From Marivivens sp. LCG002 (GTDB taxonomy: Bacteria > Pseudomonadota > Alphaproteobacteria > Rhodobacterales > Rhodobacteraceae): 64,000 bases of DNA. Positions within the stretch are counted from its first letter, which is position 1. Each line of letters opens with the position of its first letter. The notes beneath the pieces were generated by a model. The model searched no databases and was not told the origin of the DNA. It saw only the letters and a list, made by a program, of their open reading frames with translations. Positions 9,856 to 18,933 of the stretch are shown one piece after another. Location of the stretch: the NCBI RefSeq assembly GCF_030264275.1, contig NZ_CP127165.1, positions 2,282,001-2,346,000 on the forward strand, written 5' to 3'. The translations under genes and the position numbers were made by a program.

Positions 9856-9947
9856 CAGGACTTAACTTTTGGCTAGGAGCTTGCGGGCGAATGGACAAAG
9901 GACGTCAACGAAATCGTGACCTCGCAGCTCACGAAATACATTTACAC

Positions 9948-9963
9948 ATATTGTTTTTAATAT
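9948..9963. promoter_or_regulatory. AT-rich inverted repeat upstream of the rhodanese operon
   Basis: ATATT-GTTTTT-AATAT lies about 30 bases before the rhodanese start within a very AT-rich promoter region that contrasts with the GC-rich surroundings. Short AT-rich palindromes of this kind are typical of ArsR-family sulfur-responsive repressors (BigR/SqrR group), which often control rhodaneses. No such regulator gene is in the window, so this is a suggestion. Confidence 0.35.
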
Positions 9964-9993
9964 ATATCAAGGTCAAACATTGAGGAGATACCC

Positions 9994-10344
9994 ATGGACT
10001 ATACTTCCAAATTCCAGACGATGGCCGATGCTGCACGTGCACGCGTGGACGAGGTCGCCCCTTCCGAGGTCGAAGCGCTCATGGCTTCGGGCGCGGTTGC
10101 TCTCGACATCCGCGACCCCGATGAACACGCAAATGGCCACATTCCCGGATCGATCAACCTTAGCCGCGGTAAGCTCGAGATGAATGTCGAAGGTATCGTT
10201 GCCGATCTGGACGCTACCATTCTGTGCTATTGCAACGCCAACAACCGTGGCGCTCTTTCTGCTGCAAGCCTCAAAGACATGGGCTACCGGAATGCCAAGT
10301 TCATCGCAGGCGGGCTGAACGCCTGGAAAAAGCTTCAGGGCTAG
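9994..10344 (+). CDS. Cytoplasmic rhodanese-like sulfurtransferase
   Basis: 116-aa single rhodanese domain with ALDIRDPDEHANGHIPGSI and the active-site loop CYCNANNRGALSA, whose Cys lies in the usual CxxxNR position. It would move sulfane sulfur from a persulfide donor to an acceptor. GAGGAG seven bases before the ATG supports the start. It forms an operon with the next rhodanese three bases downstream. Confidence 0.85.
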   Translation: MDYTSKFQTMADAARARVDEVAPSEVEALMASGAVALDIRDPDEHANGHIPGSINLSRGKLEMNVEGIVADLDATILCYCNANNRGALSAASLKDMGYRNAKFIAGGLNAWKKLQG

Positions 10345-10347
10345 ACG

Positions 10348-10794
10348 ATGAACCGTCGCACGCTTTTGACGCTCGGAGTTGCGGGGCTGGCCGCCGTAGG
10401 TGCAGGGCTGTTCTTACCGTCGCTGGGCGGAGCAGAGAATATCTCGACCCTGACCCTCTCGGGCGAGGCGCTTGCCCGCGCCGAAGACATCGTTCTTGTG
10501 GACATCCGCCGCGAGGAGGAGTGGAAGCAAACAGGTGTAATCGAGGGTGCGCATCTTGTGACCTATGCGGGCGCGCAGGATTTTCTTGCCAAGGTCGGAC
10601 CTCTGGTCGGACAAGGGCAAAAGCTCGCTTTGATTTGTCGCTCGGGCAATCGAACCTCTCAAGCCGCGCGCCAGATCGCACCATTGGTCGACTTCGAAGT
10701 GATCGATGTGTCGGGCGGTATGCTCCGCGTCGCAGGTGAGGGCTATGCGCCCGTTGCGCCAACCAAAGCACAGGGATGTGCAAGCTGTAATTGA
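10348..10794 (+). CDS. Exported rhodanese-like protein
   Basis: 148-aa protein with a twin-arginine-like, hydrophobic N-terminus (MNRRTLLTLGVAGLAAVGAG) followed by one rhodanese domain: VLVDIRREEEWKQTGVIEGA and the active-site loop ICRSGNRTSQAA (CRSGNRS type). It ends GCASCN, a possible metal or persulfide site. It is the likely periplasmic partner of the preceding cytoplasmic rhodanese, so the pair could shuttle sulfur across the membrane; that is inference from location. Confidence 0.82.
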   Translation: MNRRTLLTLGVAGLAAVGAGLFLPSLGGAENISTLTLSGEALARAEDIVLVDIRREEEWKQTGVIEGAHLVTYAGAQDFLAKVGPLVGQGQKLALICRSGNRTSQAARQIAPLVDFEVIDVSGGMLRVAGEGYAPVAPTKAQGCASCN

Positions 10795-10797
10795 AGG

Positions 10798-10825
10798 AAG
10801 GCGGGCCGAGATTGCCCGCCTTTTT
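10798..10825. terminator. Terminator shared by the rhodanese operon and the convergent AraC gene
   Basis: GGCGGGC - loop - GCCCGCC followed by TTTTT, starting a few bases after the rhodanese stop and ending at the stop of the convergent regulator gene. Confidence 0.85.
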
Positions 10826-10826
10826 C

Positions 10827-11678
10827 CTACACGCGAAACGCTTTGCGATAGGCGCTTGGCGTTATGCCTTTGAGTGCGCGGAACTGGCGATTGAAATTCG
10901 CCAAAGCACCATAGCCGACGTCTGCAGCGATATGCGCAATCGGCAGCTCGGTCGCGACAAGCTGCGCCGCAGCGGCCCCGATCCGCAACGCCATCAGATA
11001 TTCGGTCACGGTCTGTCCTGTCTGCTTTACAAAGAGCCGATGCAGCCCCGAAACCGATAGAGCGGCAATCGCGGCAAGCTCTTCCAGTTCGATCCGTTGC
11101 TCGAAGTGACTGTGAAGATAGGTCAGAACCCGTTCGATGCGGTCACGGTTGACCCCGTGCGCTGTGCGCTCGACCGCCGTGCTTGCCAATGCGGTCGAGT
11201 CCCCATCTGCAAGACGGACCAGAATCTTGAGCAGCACCAGAAAACGGTCCTGCGGATCGCTGTCGAAGAACGCTTCGATGAGGGGTCTGACCTCCTGCGA
11301 AACCCGAGGCGAGAAGGCAAGACCGCGTCCACCCCTTTGCGAGAGCCTTTTGAGAGGTTCCCATTCGGGCAATCCGTGAAAACGGTCGAGCCAATCCTGA
11401 CCGAACCAGATGACCAAAGCGCGGTGGGGTCCGCTCGCGATGCGCGCCCTGCTCATCCATGTATGCGGCAAGTTCGGACCGACGAGCACCAGATCCCCAT
11501 CCGTGTAATCTCCGATATGGTCCCCGACGAACCGCTGGCCCGTGGAGTTGAGCGTCAAGGTCAGCTCCCATTCGGGATGATGGTGCCATTGGAACGGGAT
11601 TTCCCCCTCGAGCCGCCTGTTCAACAGAGCAAGCGACGAGTCCTCTGTCCAGGGTAGGTTCTCGAGATAGGGCCTCAT
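10827..11678 (-). CDS. AraC-family transcriptional regulator
   Basis: 283-aa regulator. The N-terminal cupin-like sensor has FQWHHHPEWELTLTL, and the C-terminal double HTH (residues about 185-280) has ELAAIAALSVSGLHRLF and IAADVGYGALANFNRQFR, typical AraC signatures. It is divergent from the PhyH-type dioxygenase with about 110 bases between the starts, so that gene is the obvious target. The effector is unknown. Confidence 0.88.
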   Translation of the reverse strand: MRPYLENLPWTEDSSLALLNRRLEGEIPFQWHHHPEWELTLTLNSTGQRFVGDHIGDYTDGDLVLVGPNLPHTWMSRARIASGPHRALVIWFGQDWLDRFHGLPEWEPLKRLSQRGGRGLAFSPRVSQEVRPLIEAFFDSDPQDRFLVLLKILVRLADGDSTALASTAVERTAHGVNRDRIERVLTYLHSHFEQRIELEELAAIAALSVSGLHRLFVKQTGQTVTEYLMALRIGAAAAQLVATELPIAHIAADVGYGALANFNRQFRALKGITPSAYRKAFRV

Positions 11679-11790
11679 CCCGCAAATTCCTTATCACATA
11701 TGCCAGAATAGTATCACAATCTGACAGCTAGATACAACATTTCGACCTATGCCGCGTTATCTTGAACCAAGGCAAAAGGGAGGAATTGCC

Positions 11791-12732
11791 ATGCAACAGG
11801 CCATTACTGGGGCGGACATCAGCCATCCGGTCTCGTCCAAAGTCACAACGCAGCTCAAAGACATCCAGAAGACCATGCCGCTCCGCGTGCTCTCTGAAGA
11901 GGATTGGCAGCACTGGATCACCAAAGGCTATGTGATCGTGCGCAATGCAATCAGCGCCGAGGCCGCCAAGCGGCTCGAGGATGTGCTCTGGGAGTTCGAC
12001 GAAAAGGACCCGAATAATCCCGACACATGGTACGAACCGCAGCGCCGTCCCCATGTGCGCCCCGAGCTGAACAACGTCGGGATGACCGAGATCTATCACC
12101 ACCAGTATATGTGGGACAATCGCATGACCCAGCGGGTCTATGATGCCTTTGTCGATATCTGGGACCGCGAGGATCTTTGGGTTGCGATCGACCGCGCCAA
12201 CATCAACCCGCCGAAAAAGGTCAAAGGCAATCCCGATGGATTTATCCATTTCGACGTCGACATGAACGCCCGCCCCTTCCCCATCGGGGTCCAAGGTGTG
12301 CTTTCGATCCGCAAGCAGGACATTGAAACGGGCGGCTTTCAGGCGGTGCCCTACTTGTTCCAGAACTACGAGGAATGGGTCAAAACCCAGCCCGCCGACC
12401 GCGATCCGATTTGCCCTGACATGACGGGCTTATGCCGCGAGAACGTTGATCTCGAACCCGGAGATTTGATGATCTTCAACTCGCTTCTGGCCCACGGCGT
12501 GCGCCCGAACCACTCGGATGGCCGCGTGCGCATGGCGCAGTATATCTCGATGTTCCCTGCCGAGCAGGACAACGAAGCCGAGCGTCTGGAACGGGTGCGA
12601 CTTTGGACTGATCTTGAACCGCCCGCACGCCCCGACTTTCCCGGCGATCCCCGCGAATGGGAGAAAAAGCACTATGGTCGCCCTTATCTCAACGCGCTCG
12701 GGCGTAAACTCCTGGGGCTGGATCTTTGGTGA
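11791..12732 (+). CDS. PhyH-family Fe(II)/2-oxoglutarate dioxygenase
   Basis: 313 aa from the ATG at 11791, chosen because GGGAGGAATTGCC precedes it; an in-frame ATG at 11749 lacks a good site. The iron-binding HxD is in IHFDVDMN and the distal histidine in LLAHGVRPNHSDGR, whose arginine would hold 2-oxoglutarate. It would hydroxylate a small molecule in the cytoplasm. It lacks the ectoine-hydroxylase signature, so despite the nearby ectoine genes I do not call it EctD. Divergent AraC regulator upstream. Confidence 0.8.
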   Translation: MQQAITGADISHPVSSKVTTQLKDIQKTMPLRVLSEEDWQHWITKGYVIVRNAISAEAAKRLEDVLWEFDEKDPNNPDTWYEPQRRPHVRPELNNVGMTEIYHHQYMWDNRMTQRVYDAFVDIWDREDLWVAIDRANINPPKKVKGNPDGFIHFDVDMNARPFPIGVQGVLSIRKQDIETGGFQAVPYLFQNYEEWVKTQPADRDPICPDMTGLCRENVDLEPGDLMIFNSLLAHGVRPNHSDGRVRMAQYISMFPAEQDNEAERLERVRLWTDLEPPARPDFPGDPREWEKKHYGRPYLNALGRKLLGLDLW

Positions 12733-12877
12733 TCTGAAACCTGCGCATCGTTTAATTGCGGACATCCATTAATGATTTCCGCCAAAGTTGACCCAAGGGC
12801 ACCCCAGCCGACGCTTGACAGTTTGTCGCGGTTGAGGGAGCACTTGGGTCTGATTTTTTAGATCCCTCCGAGTTTCC

Positions 12878-14725
12878 ATGTTTTCGTTCTTTGAAAAGCG
12901 CGTCAGCGCCTATCCCCAAGATCCGCCGAAAATGCCTCCTGCGACCTTCTGGGGGTTCATGCGGCATTATTCGAGCGGTGTGATCTTCTGGCTTATCCTT
13001 GTCGGGATCGGTGCGGGGGCGATTGCGCTTTTCGAGGTCGTTCTGGTCGGTTGGATCGGTGAGTTGGTGAACAATATCGCCTCGACCCCGCGCGAGGTTT
13101 TCTGGGAGGAACAGAGGCGAACCATCCTGTTCATGGGTCTTGCCCTTGTGATCGGAATGCCGATCCTCAACGCCCTGACCTCTCTCATCCTGCACCAGAC
13201 GCTTATGGGGAATTTCCCGCAGCGGGTGCGCTGGATGGCCTATCGCTATTTGCTGCGCCAGTCGGTCGGCTTTTTCCATGATGAGTTCGCGGGCCGCATT
13301 GCGCAGCGCGTCATGCAAACCGCACTTGCCGTGCGCGAAGTCGCCCTCAAGATCATGGACGTCGGGAGCTATGTCACGATCTATTTCCTCGGCGCGCTGA
13401 CCCTTGCCGCAAGTCAGGATTGGCGGCTCGCTGTGCCCTTTGCGGTCTGGTTTTTGCTCTACGCTGTGATGCTGTCGCACTTCGTGCCGCGCCTCGCCAT
13501 CGTCGCGGCGGATCAGGCGGACGCCCGAAGCATGATGACGGGCCGCATCGTCGATAGCTATACCAACATCGCCACGGTCAAGCTCTTTTCCCACGCCGAC
13601 CGCGAAGAGCGCTGGATGCACGAGGGCATGGACCGCTTTCTCGGCACTGTATACCGCCAAATGCGGCTTTCCACGGGTCAGGACATCATCCTCAACCTTA
13701 TCAACGTCTGGCTGGTGGCAAGCGTGACGGGTCTTGGCATCTGGCTTTGGACCCAAGGACGGATCGAAGTCGGGGCGGTGGCGATTGCCGTGCCGTTGGC
13801 GATCCGCCTCAACAATATGGCCCATTGGATCATGTGGGAATTCGCGGCGCTCTTTGAGAACATCGGCACTGTGCGCGACGGGATTTCGAGCCTTGCTTTG
13901 CCGCGCGCCATCACGGATGTCCCCGATGCCAAGCCGCTTGCGGTAACGAATGCAGTGGTCGACTTCAACGACGTGACCTTCCGTTACGAGCGTGCCAAGG
14001 GCGAGCGTCCCTTGGCGGTTCTCGACGGTCTGAACCTCCATCTTAAATCGGGAGAGAAAATCGGATTGATCGGCCGCTCCGGCGCAGGCAAATCCACGTT
14101 GATCAACCTTCTTTTGCGGTTCTACGATGTGCAGGGGGGCAGCATTACCATCGACGGTCAGGATATCCGCACCGTGCCGCAGGAAATGCTGCGCGCCGCA
14201 ATCGGCGTGGTGACACAGGACAGCTCGCTCCTGCACCGCTCAGTGCGTGACAACATCACCTATGGCCGTCCCGACGCCACAGATGAAGAGATCATGGATG
14301 CCCTACGTATGGCCGAAGCCGACGGCTTTGTGCCGCATCTCACCGATAGCCAAGGCCGCAAGGGGCTTGATGCCCATGTCGGCGAGCGGGGTGTGAAACT
14401 TTCGGGGGGCCAGCGCCAGCGCATCGCCATCGCCCGTGTCGCTCTCAAGAACGCGCCGATCCTCATTCTCGACGAGGCGACGAGTGCACTCGACTCGGAG
14501 GTCGAGGCCGCGATCCAGTCCCGTCTTGATGCCCTTATGGAAGGCAAGACCGTGATCGCGATTGCGCACCGCCTTTCCACCATCGCGGCGATGGACAGGC
14601 TCATCGTCATGGATCAGGGGCAGATCGTCGAGCAAGGCACCCACGCCGAACTTTTGGCGCAGGGCGGCCTTTATGCTTCGCTTTGGAAACGTCAATCGGG
14701 CGGCTTCCTCACTCCCGACGAATGA
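12878..14725 (+). CDS. ABC transporter half-molecule (fused permease and ATPase)
   Basis: 615-aa exporter-type (ABCB/MsbA-like) protein: about six membrane helices in residues 25-320, then an NBD with Walker A GRSGAGKST, Q-loop VTQDSSLL, signature LSGGQRQRIAIAR, Walker B ILILDEATSALD and H-loop IAHRLST. It would act as a homodimer or pair with another half-transporter. The substrate is unknown. It follows the dioxygenase by 145 bases and may be transcribed with it; no clear Shine-Dalgarno is seen. It ends in a strong terminator. Confidence 0.88.
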   Translation: MFSFFEKRVSAYPQDPPKMPPATFWGFMRHYSSGVIFWLILVGIGAGAIALFEVVLVGWIGELVNNIASTPREVFWEEQRRTILFMGLALVIGMPILNALTSLILHQTLMGNFPQRVRWMAYRYLLRQSVGFFHDEFAGRIAQRVMQTALAVREVALKIMDVGSYVTIYFLGALTLAASQDWRLAVPFAVWFLLYAVMLSHFVPRLAIVAADQADARSMMTGRIVDSYTNIATVKLFSHADREERWMHEGMDRFLGTVYRQMRLSTGQDIILNLINVWLVASVTGLGIWLWTQGRIEVGAVAIAVPLAIRLNNMAHWIMWEFAALFENIGTVRDGISSLALPRAITDVPDAKPLAVTNAVVDFNDVTFRYERAKGERPLAVLDGLNLHLKSGEKIGLIGRSGAGKSTLINLLLRFYDVQGGSITIDGQDIRTVPQEMLRAAIGVVTQDSSLLHRSVRDNITYGRPDATDEEIMDALRMAEADGFVPHLTDSQGRKGLDAHVGERGVKLSGGQRQRIAIARVALKNAPILILDEATSALDSEVEAAIQSRLDALMEGKTVIAIAHRLSTIAAMDRLIVMDQGQIVEQGTHAELLAQGGLYASLWKRQSGGFLTPDE

Positions 14726-14753
14726 GGCTCGGCCTACCCCGAGCCTCGTTTTT
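14724..14753 (+). terminator. Rho-independent terminator
   Basis: GAGGCTCGG pairs with CCGAGCCTC and is followed by GTTTTT. It begins at the stop codon of the ABC transporter and separates it from the convergent aminotransferase gene. Confidence 0.88.
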
Positions 14754-14758
14754 CGGCA

Positions 14759-16129
14759 CTAGCCCAGAACTTTTTTCACAGCAGCAGCGGTAGCGCTGAC
14801 GACGGTGTCGATTTCTTCGCGGGTGATGCAGAAGGGCGGCGCATAGCCGATGATGTCGCCCTGCGGCATGGCGCGTGCGATGACGCCCATCTCTGCCATC
14901 GCGGCCGCAATCGACGGGCCGATCTTGCGGGATGGATCGAAGAAGGTGTTCGGCGCACGGCTCTCGACCAGTTCGACCGCACACATGAGCCCTTCGCCGC
15001 GCACTTCGCCAACATTGGGATGATCACCTAGCGCCTCGGTCAACGACGACTTGAGATAGGCCCCCATCTCGCCCGCGTTGGCAACCAGCCCCAGCTCGTC
15101 AATGAGCCTTAGGTTGGCAACCCCTGCCGCTGCCCCGATGGGATGGGCGGAATAGGTCCAGCCGTGGCCGATCGGGCCGTTTTCGTCCGTGCCTTGCTCC
15201 AGCACCTTCCAGACGCGATCCGACACGATCGAGCCCGACAACGGCGCATAGGCCGAAGTCAGCCCCTTGGCGATGGTGATGAAATCGGGCTCGATCCCGT
15301 AGTGGTCGGAGCCGAACATCGTGCCCAAGCGGCCAAAGCCCGTCACGACCTCGTCCGCGATCAAGAGGATGTCATACTTGCGAAGCACCGCTTGGATTGC
15401 AGGCCAATAGCCCGCAGGCGGCGGAACAATCCCACCCGTCCCCAGAACAGGCTCGCCGATAAAGGCGGCGATGGTGTCGGGCCCGTGGGCAAGGATCAGC
15501 TCTTCCAGACGCGCGGCGCATTGGGCCGAAAAAGCCTCTTCGCTCATCTCGGTCTTTTCACGGCGGAAGTAATACGGGGCGTCCGTGTGGATGACCTGTT
15601 CGAGCGGCAGGTCAAACTTTTGGTGGAACAGCCCAAGCCCCGTGAGCGATCCCGTCATCAGGCCCGAGCCGTGATAGCCGCGCCAACGGCTGATGATCTT
15701 TTTCTTCTCGAAGCGGCCAAGGATATTGTTGTAATACCAGACCAGCTTGATGTTCGTTTCATTCGCATCGGACCCCGAAAGGCCGAAATAGACTTTGGAC
15801 ATGCCCTTGGGGGCGCGATCCATGACCATTTTGGCCAGTGTGATCGACGCCTCGGTGCCGTGACCCACATAAGCGTGGTAATAGGCAAGCTCACGCGCCT
15901 GATCTGCAATTGCCTCGGCGATTTCAGGGCGGCCATAACCGACATTCACACAATAAAGCCCCGCAAAGGCGTCGAGAAGCCGTTTGCCGTCGCGGTCTTC
16001 GATGTGAACTCCTGCGCCGGTGCGGATCACGCGCGAAGGCGTTTCCCCGCGAGCATGCATGGCAAGATGGGTCGAGGGATGGAAAAAGTTCTCCCGATCC
16101 CAGAGTGCGATCTGGTCGTTATTCAACAT
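14759..16129 (-). CDS. doeD: Class III aminotransferase, likely diaminobutyrate transaminase of ectoine breakdown
   Basis: 456-aa PLP enzyme of fold type I, class III. It has LLIADEVVTGFGRLG before the PLP lysine in TIAKGLTSAYAPLSG, and the N-terminal YCVNVGYGRPEI. It is the last of three close minus-strand genes with doeB- and doeA-like genes 14 and 4 bases apart, so the natural substrate is 2,4-diaminobutyrate, giving aspartate semialdehyde. The family assignment is firm; the substrate is inferred from the neighbours, since related class III enzymes use beta-alanine, taurine or other omega-amines. Confidence 0.75.
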   Translation of the reverse strand: MLNNDQIALWDRENFFHPSTHLAMHARGETPSRVIRTGAGVHIEDRDGKRLLDAFAGLYCVNVGYGRPEIAEAIADQARELAYYHAYVGHGTEASITLAKMVMDRAPKGMSKVYFGLSGSDANETNIKLVWYYNNILGRFEKKKIISRWRGYHGSGLMTGSLTGLGLFHQKFDLPLEQVIHTDAPYYFRREKTEMSEEAFSAQCAARLEELILAHGPDTIAAFIGEPVLGTGGIVPPPAGYWPAIQAVLRKYDILLIADEVVTGFGRLGTMFGSDHYGIEPDFITIAKGLTSAYAPLSGSIVSDRVWKVLEQGTDENGPIGHGWTYSAHPIGAAAGVANLRLIDELGLVANAGEMGAYLKSSLTEALGDHPNVGEVRGEGLMCAVELVESRAPNTFFDPSRKIGPSIAAAMAEMGVIARAMPQGDIIGYAPPFCITREEIDTVVSATAAAVKKVLG

Positions 16130-16142
16130 TGCGATGTCCTTT

Positions 16143-17132
16143 TCAGTCTTCTACGGCAAGCACGGCAAGGCAATCGCCTGCCTGACAAATGCCGGGATGG
16201 TGACGCGCCATCAAAAGCCCGTCCCGTTGAGCGGTGACAGTGATCGGAGTGCGCCCTGTCTGGCGCATGTCCCAAATCCGCGCGATCGGCTCGCCGACCC
16301 TCACGGTGTCACCGAGTGAAATCAGAAACTCCACAAGCCCGCCTTCGGCGGTAAAGTGGAAACAGGCGTCATCAGGTTGGCTGAGGTGCCGCGTCGGCCC
16401 GACCTCTGGCTCGCCGTTCAGGATACCTGCATGGATCAAGAGATTGCGCACGCCTTTGCGCGCAATTTCGGTGGTATAGGGCGTCGCGGACCCCTGCCCG
16501 CCAAGCTCTGTCGTGACAAAGGTTTTGCCCTGTCCTTCGGCTGCATCATCATACATGCCCAGCGCGTCGATCTCGCGCATCTCTACACTAAAGGGTGCAT
16601 TGAAGGCATCCCGCGCCGCGCGGCAACGCGCGTGCTGCTCTGCGTCCTCGAGGATGTGCGAGGCGGCAAAGGGCAAGAAGTCGAGTGTCTTGCCGCCCGA
16701 ATGGAAATCGAGAACCACGTCGGCCATCGGCAGAAGTGTGCGCTGGAAATAATCGGCGATCTTTTGGGTCGCCGTCCCATCGGGGACCCCCGGAAAGGCG
16801 CGGTTCATATTCACCTGATCGATCGGCGAAACACGGGTGCCCGCCATGAACGCGGGATGGTTCATCGCGGGAATGATGATGACCCGACCGTAAATCTCTT
16901 CTGCGCCGAGCCTTGCAGCCAGATCGAAAAGAGCAAGCGGGCCTTCGTATTCGTCGCCATGGTTCGCGCCCGTCAGCAAAGCCGTCGGGCCAGATCCGTT
17001 CTTGACCACAGTCAAAGGGATCATCACCGATCCCCAAGCACTGTCGTTGCGGCTATAGGGAAGGCGAAGGTGCCCGTGCTGGACACCGTCCTTGTCAAAG
17101 TCGACGGTCGGGCTGATCGGGTTGGCGCGCAT
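16143..17132 (-). CDS. doeB: N-acetyl-diaminobutyrate deacetylase (DoeB/EutE-like)
   Basis: 329-aa zinc carboxypeptidase-fold enzyme of the succinylglutamate desuccinylase/aspartoacylase family. GANHGDEYEGP supplies the zinc His and Glu, DFHSGGKT the second His, and VTTELGGQG the catalytic-site glutamate region. In ectoine breakdown DoeB removes acetate from N-alpha-acetyl-diaminobutyrate. It sits between the doeA- and doeD-like genes with very short gaps. Confidence 0.85.
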   Translation of the reverse strand: MRANPISPTVDFDKDGVQHGHLRLPYSRNDSAWGSVMIPLTVVKNGSGPTALLTGANHGDEYEGPLALFDLAARLGAEEIYGRVIIIPAMNHPAFMAGTRVSPIDQVNMNRAFPGVPDGTATQKIADYFQRTLLPMADVVLDFHSGGKTLDFLPFAASHILEDAEQHARCRAARDAFNAPFSVEMREIDALGMYDDAAEGQGKTFVTTELGGQGSATPYTTEIARKGVRNLLIHAGILNGEPEVGPTRHLSQPDDACFHFTAEGGLVEFLISLGDTVRVGEPIARIWDMRQTGRTPITVTAQRDGLLMARHHPGICQAGDCLAVLAVED

Positions 17133-17135
17133 CGA

Positions 17136-18311
17136 TCAATCCTTGATGAACATCTGGCGCGGCGTGCGGCACAGACATTCAACGCCCGTTTCGGTGATAA
17201 CGATCGGCTCGGTGATCTCGAGCCCGCCGTCATCGAGCCAGAGTGCTGGCATGAAGTGGAAGGTCATACCGGGCTTGAGCACGGACATATCCCCACGGCG
17301 GAACGACATGGTGCGCTCGCCCCAGTCCGGCGGATAGGAAATCCCGATGGCATAGCCGCAGCGCCCGTCTTTGACAAAGCCATGCTTGTTGAGCGTCGCA
17401 TTGAAAGCATTGGCGATGTCTTCACAGTGATTGCCGGGTTTCGCTTGTTCCAAGCCCGCTTCAACCGCTTCGAGGACGGCCTTTTCCGCGTCGATATATT
17501 TCTGCGGCGGCTTGCCGAGGAAAAGCGTGCGTGATTGCGGGCATTGATAACGGCGGTAAGCCCCCGCAATCTCGAAAAAGGTGCTCTCGCCCGCCTTGAG
17601 CGGCGTGTCGTCCCACGTAAGATGCGGTGCGGTCGCGTCCATCCCCGAAGGCGCCATCGGCACGATCGCAGGATAATCGCCCCAATGACCCTCCGCCCCC
17701 ATGACGGAGGCATGATAGATGTCGGCGATCAACTCGTTCTTTTTCATCCCGAGTTCGGCCTTGTCGACCACGACCTGATGCATCTTTTCCACGATGCGCG
17801 CCGCGCGGCGCATATAGTCGAGCTCGGTCTCGGACTTGATCGCCCGTTGCCAGTTCACGAGACCCGTTGCGTCCTCGAACTGCACATTGGGAAGGTTCTT
17901 TTGCAGCGAGAGGAACGCAGAAGCCGTGAAGTAATAGTTATCCATCTCGAGACCGACACGCGCCTTGTCCAGACCGTGTTCCGCCAAAAGCCGCGACAGA
18001 TCCTCCATCGGATGCTTTGCGGGGTTCTGGACAAAGGTGTCGTCATATCCGCGGATATTGTCCTTGGCGAGCCAAGTGGTCAGCCCCGCCCCGATGGCAT
18101 CCATCGCACGGCCCCACCAAACGGGCTCGCCCTCGAGCCGCAGCAAAACGCCTTGGTGCACATAGAAGGACCAACCGTCATAGCCCGTGAGCCATGCCAT
18201 GTTCGAAGGGTCGGTCACAAAGACCGCATCAAGTCCGCGCTCGGACATCGAGGCACGCACGCGCGCGAGACGCGTATCATATTCAGCAAGGGTAAATGGC
18301 AAATCAGGCAT
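17136..18311 (-). CDS. doeA: Ectoine hydrolase (DoeA/EutD-like, M24 fold)
   Basis: 391 aa from the ATG at 18311, which has CGGAGG eight bases upstream; the frame stays open further upstream but only through the regulatory region. It has a creatinase-like N-domain (MAWLTGYDGWSFYVHQGVL) and a pita-bread M24 C-domain (FFEIAGAYRRYQCPQSRTLFLG). DoeA opens the ectoine ring to N-acetyl-diaminobutyrate. First gene of the doeA-doeB-doeD operon and divergent from an AsnC/Lrp gene, the arrangement known for ectoine catabolism genes. An Xaa-Pro dipeptidase is the alternative, made unlikely by the neighbours. Confidence 0.87.
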   Translation of the reverse strand: MPDLPFTLAEYDTRLARVRASMSERGLDAVFVTDPSNMAWLTGYDGWSFYVHQGVLLRLEGEPVWWGRAMDAIGAGLTTWLAKDNIRGYDDTFVQNPAKHPMEDLSRLLAEHGLDKARVGLEMDNYYFTASAFLSLQKNLPNVQFEDATGLVNWQRAIKSETELDYMRRAARIVEKMHQVVVDKAELGMKKNELIADIYHASVMGAEGHWGDYPAIVPMAPSGMDATAPHLTWDDTPLKAGESTFFEIAGAYRRYQCPQSRTLFLGKPPQKYIDAEKAVLEAVEAGLEQAKPGNHCEDIANAFNATLNKHGFVKDGRCGYAIGISYPPDWGERTMSFRRGDMSVLKPGMTFHFMPALWLDDGGLEITEPIVITETGVECLCRTPRQMFIKD

Positions 18312-18350
18312 GAGACCTCCGAGTATTTCCCCGATCCTAACTTCCATCTC

Positions 18351-18396
18351 TGCGTTTTTTCTGCAATTGATCGGGTAATGGTGCAGTTTTCCTGCA
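18351..18396. promoter_or_regulatory. Two AsnC/Lrp-type operator-like boxes between doeA and its regulator
   Basis: TGCGTTTTTTCTGCA (18351-18365) and TGCAGTTTTCCTGCA (18382-18396) match at 12 of 15 positions and start 31 bases apart, close to three helical turns. They lie in the short divergent region between doeA and the AsnC-type gene, where such a regulator would bind. No other copy was noticed nearby. Confidence 0.55.
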
Positions 18397-18429
18397 TAGA
18401 TTACACCGAAGTCTTTGGAAAAACCCAAG

Positions 18430-18885
18430 ATGGACAAGATCGACAAAAGAATCCTGCACCACGTTCAGCAGAACAATCAACTGACGCATGCGGAACTATC
18501 GGAATTGGTCGGGCTGTCACCGACCTCTGTTCAGCGCCGCTTGGCGAAATTGCGGGCCGACAAAGTCATCACGGCCGATATCTCGGTGGTCGATCCGAAT
18601 GCAGCGGGCAGGCCACTTATGATGCTGGTTTCGGTCGAGCTTGCCCGCGAGCGCGCGGATATCATCGACCGCTTCAAACGCTCGGTAAGAAGCTCTGCCG
18701 AAGTGATGAGCGCCTATTACGTCACTGGCGAGACCGACTTTCTCTTGATCGTCAGCGCCAAGGACATGGCCGACTACGAAGCCTTCACCCGCGAGTTTTT
18801 CTATGACAACCCCGATATCAAAGGGTTCAAGACCTCGGTGGTGATGGACAGGATCAAAGCGACATTCAATTTGCCGATGGCCTGA
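18430..18885 (+). CDS. doeX: Lrp/AsnC-family regulator of ectoine catabolism (DoeX/AsnC-like)
   Basis: 151 aa from the ATG at 18430; a TTG at 18415 is an alternative. The N-terminal HTH (LTHAELSELVGLSPTSVQRRLAKL) is followed by a RAM effector domain (SAYYVTGETDFLLIV). In related clusters the AsnC/DoeX protein responds to ectoine-derived diaminobutyrates. It is divergent from doeA, with the paired boxes at 18351-18396 in between. Confidence 0.85.
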   Translation: MDKIDKRILHHVQQNNQLTHAELSELVGLSPTSVQRRLAKLRADKVITADISVVDPNAAGRPLMMLVSVELARERADIIDRFKRSVRSSAEVMSAYYVTGETDFLLIVSAKDMADYEAFTREFFYDNPDIKGFKTSVVMDRIKATFNLPMA

Positions 18886-18933
18886 TTGATCTGTGACCGC
18901 ACAAAGCACGTATACCGATAAAGCGAGGGACCG

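Noticed and set aside
11791-12732. Ectoine hydroxylase EctD
   Set aside because: It is a PhyH-family enzyme near ectoine catabolism genes, but the EctD consensus around the iron site is not seen.
12752-14236. Long minus-strand ORF of 494 codons
   Set aside because: It is exactly antisense to the ABC transporter, has a low-complexity charged translation and no family match.
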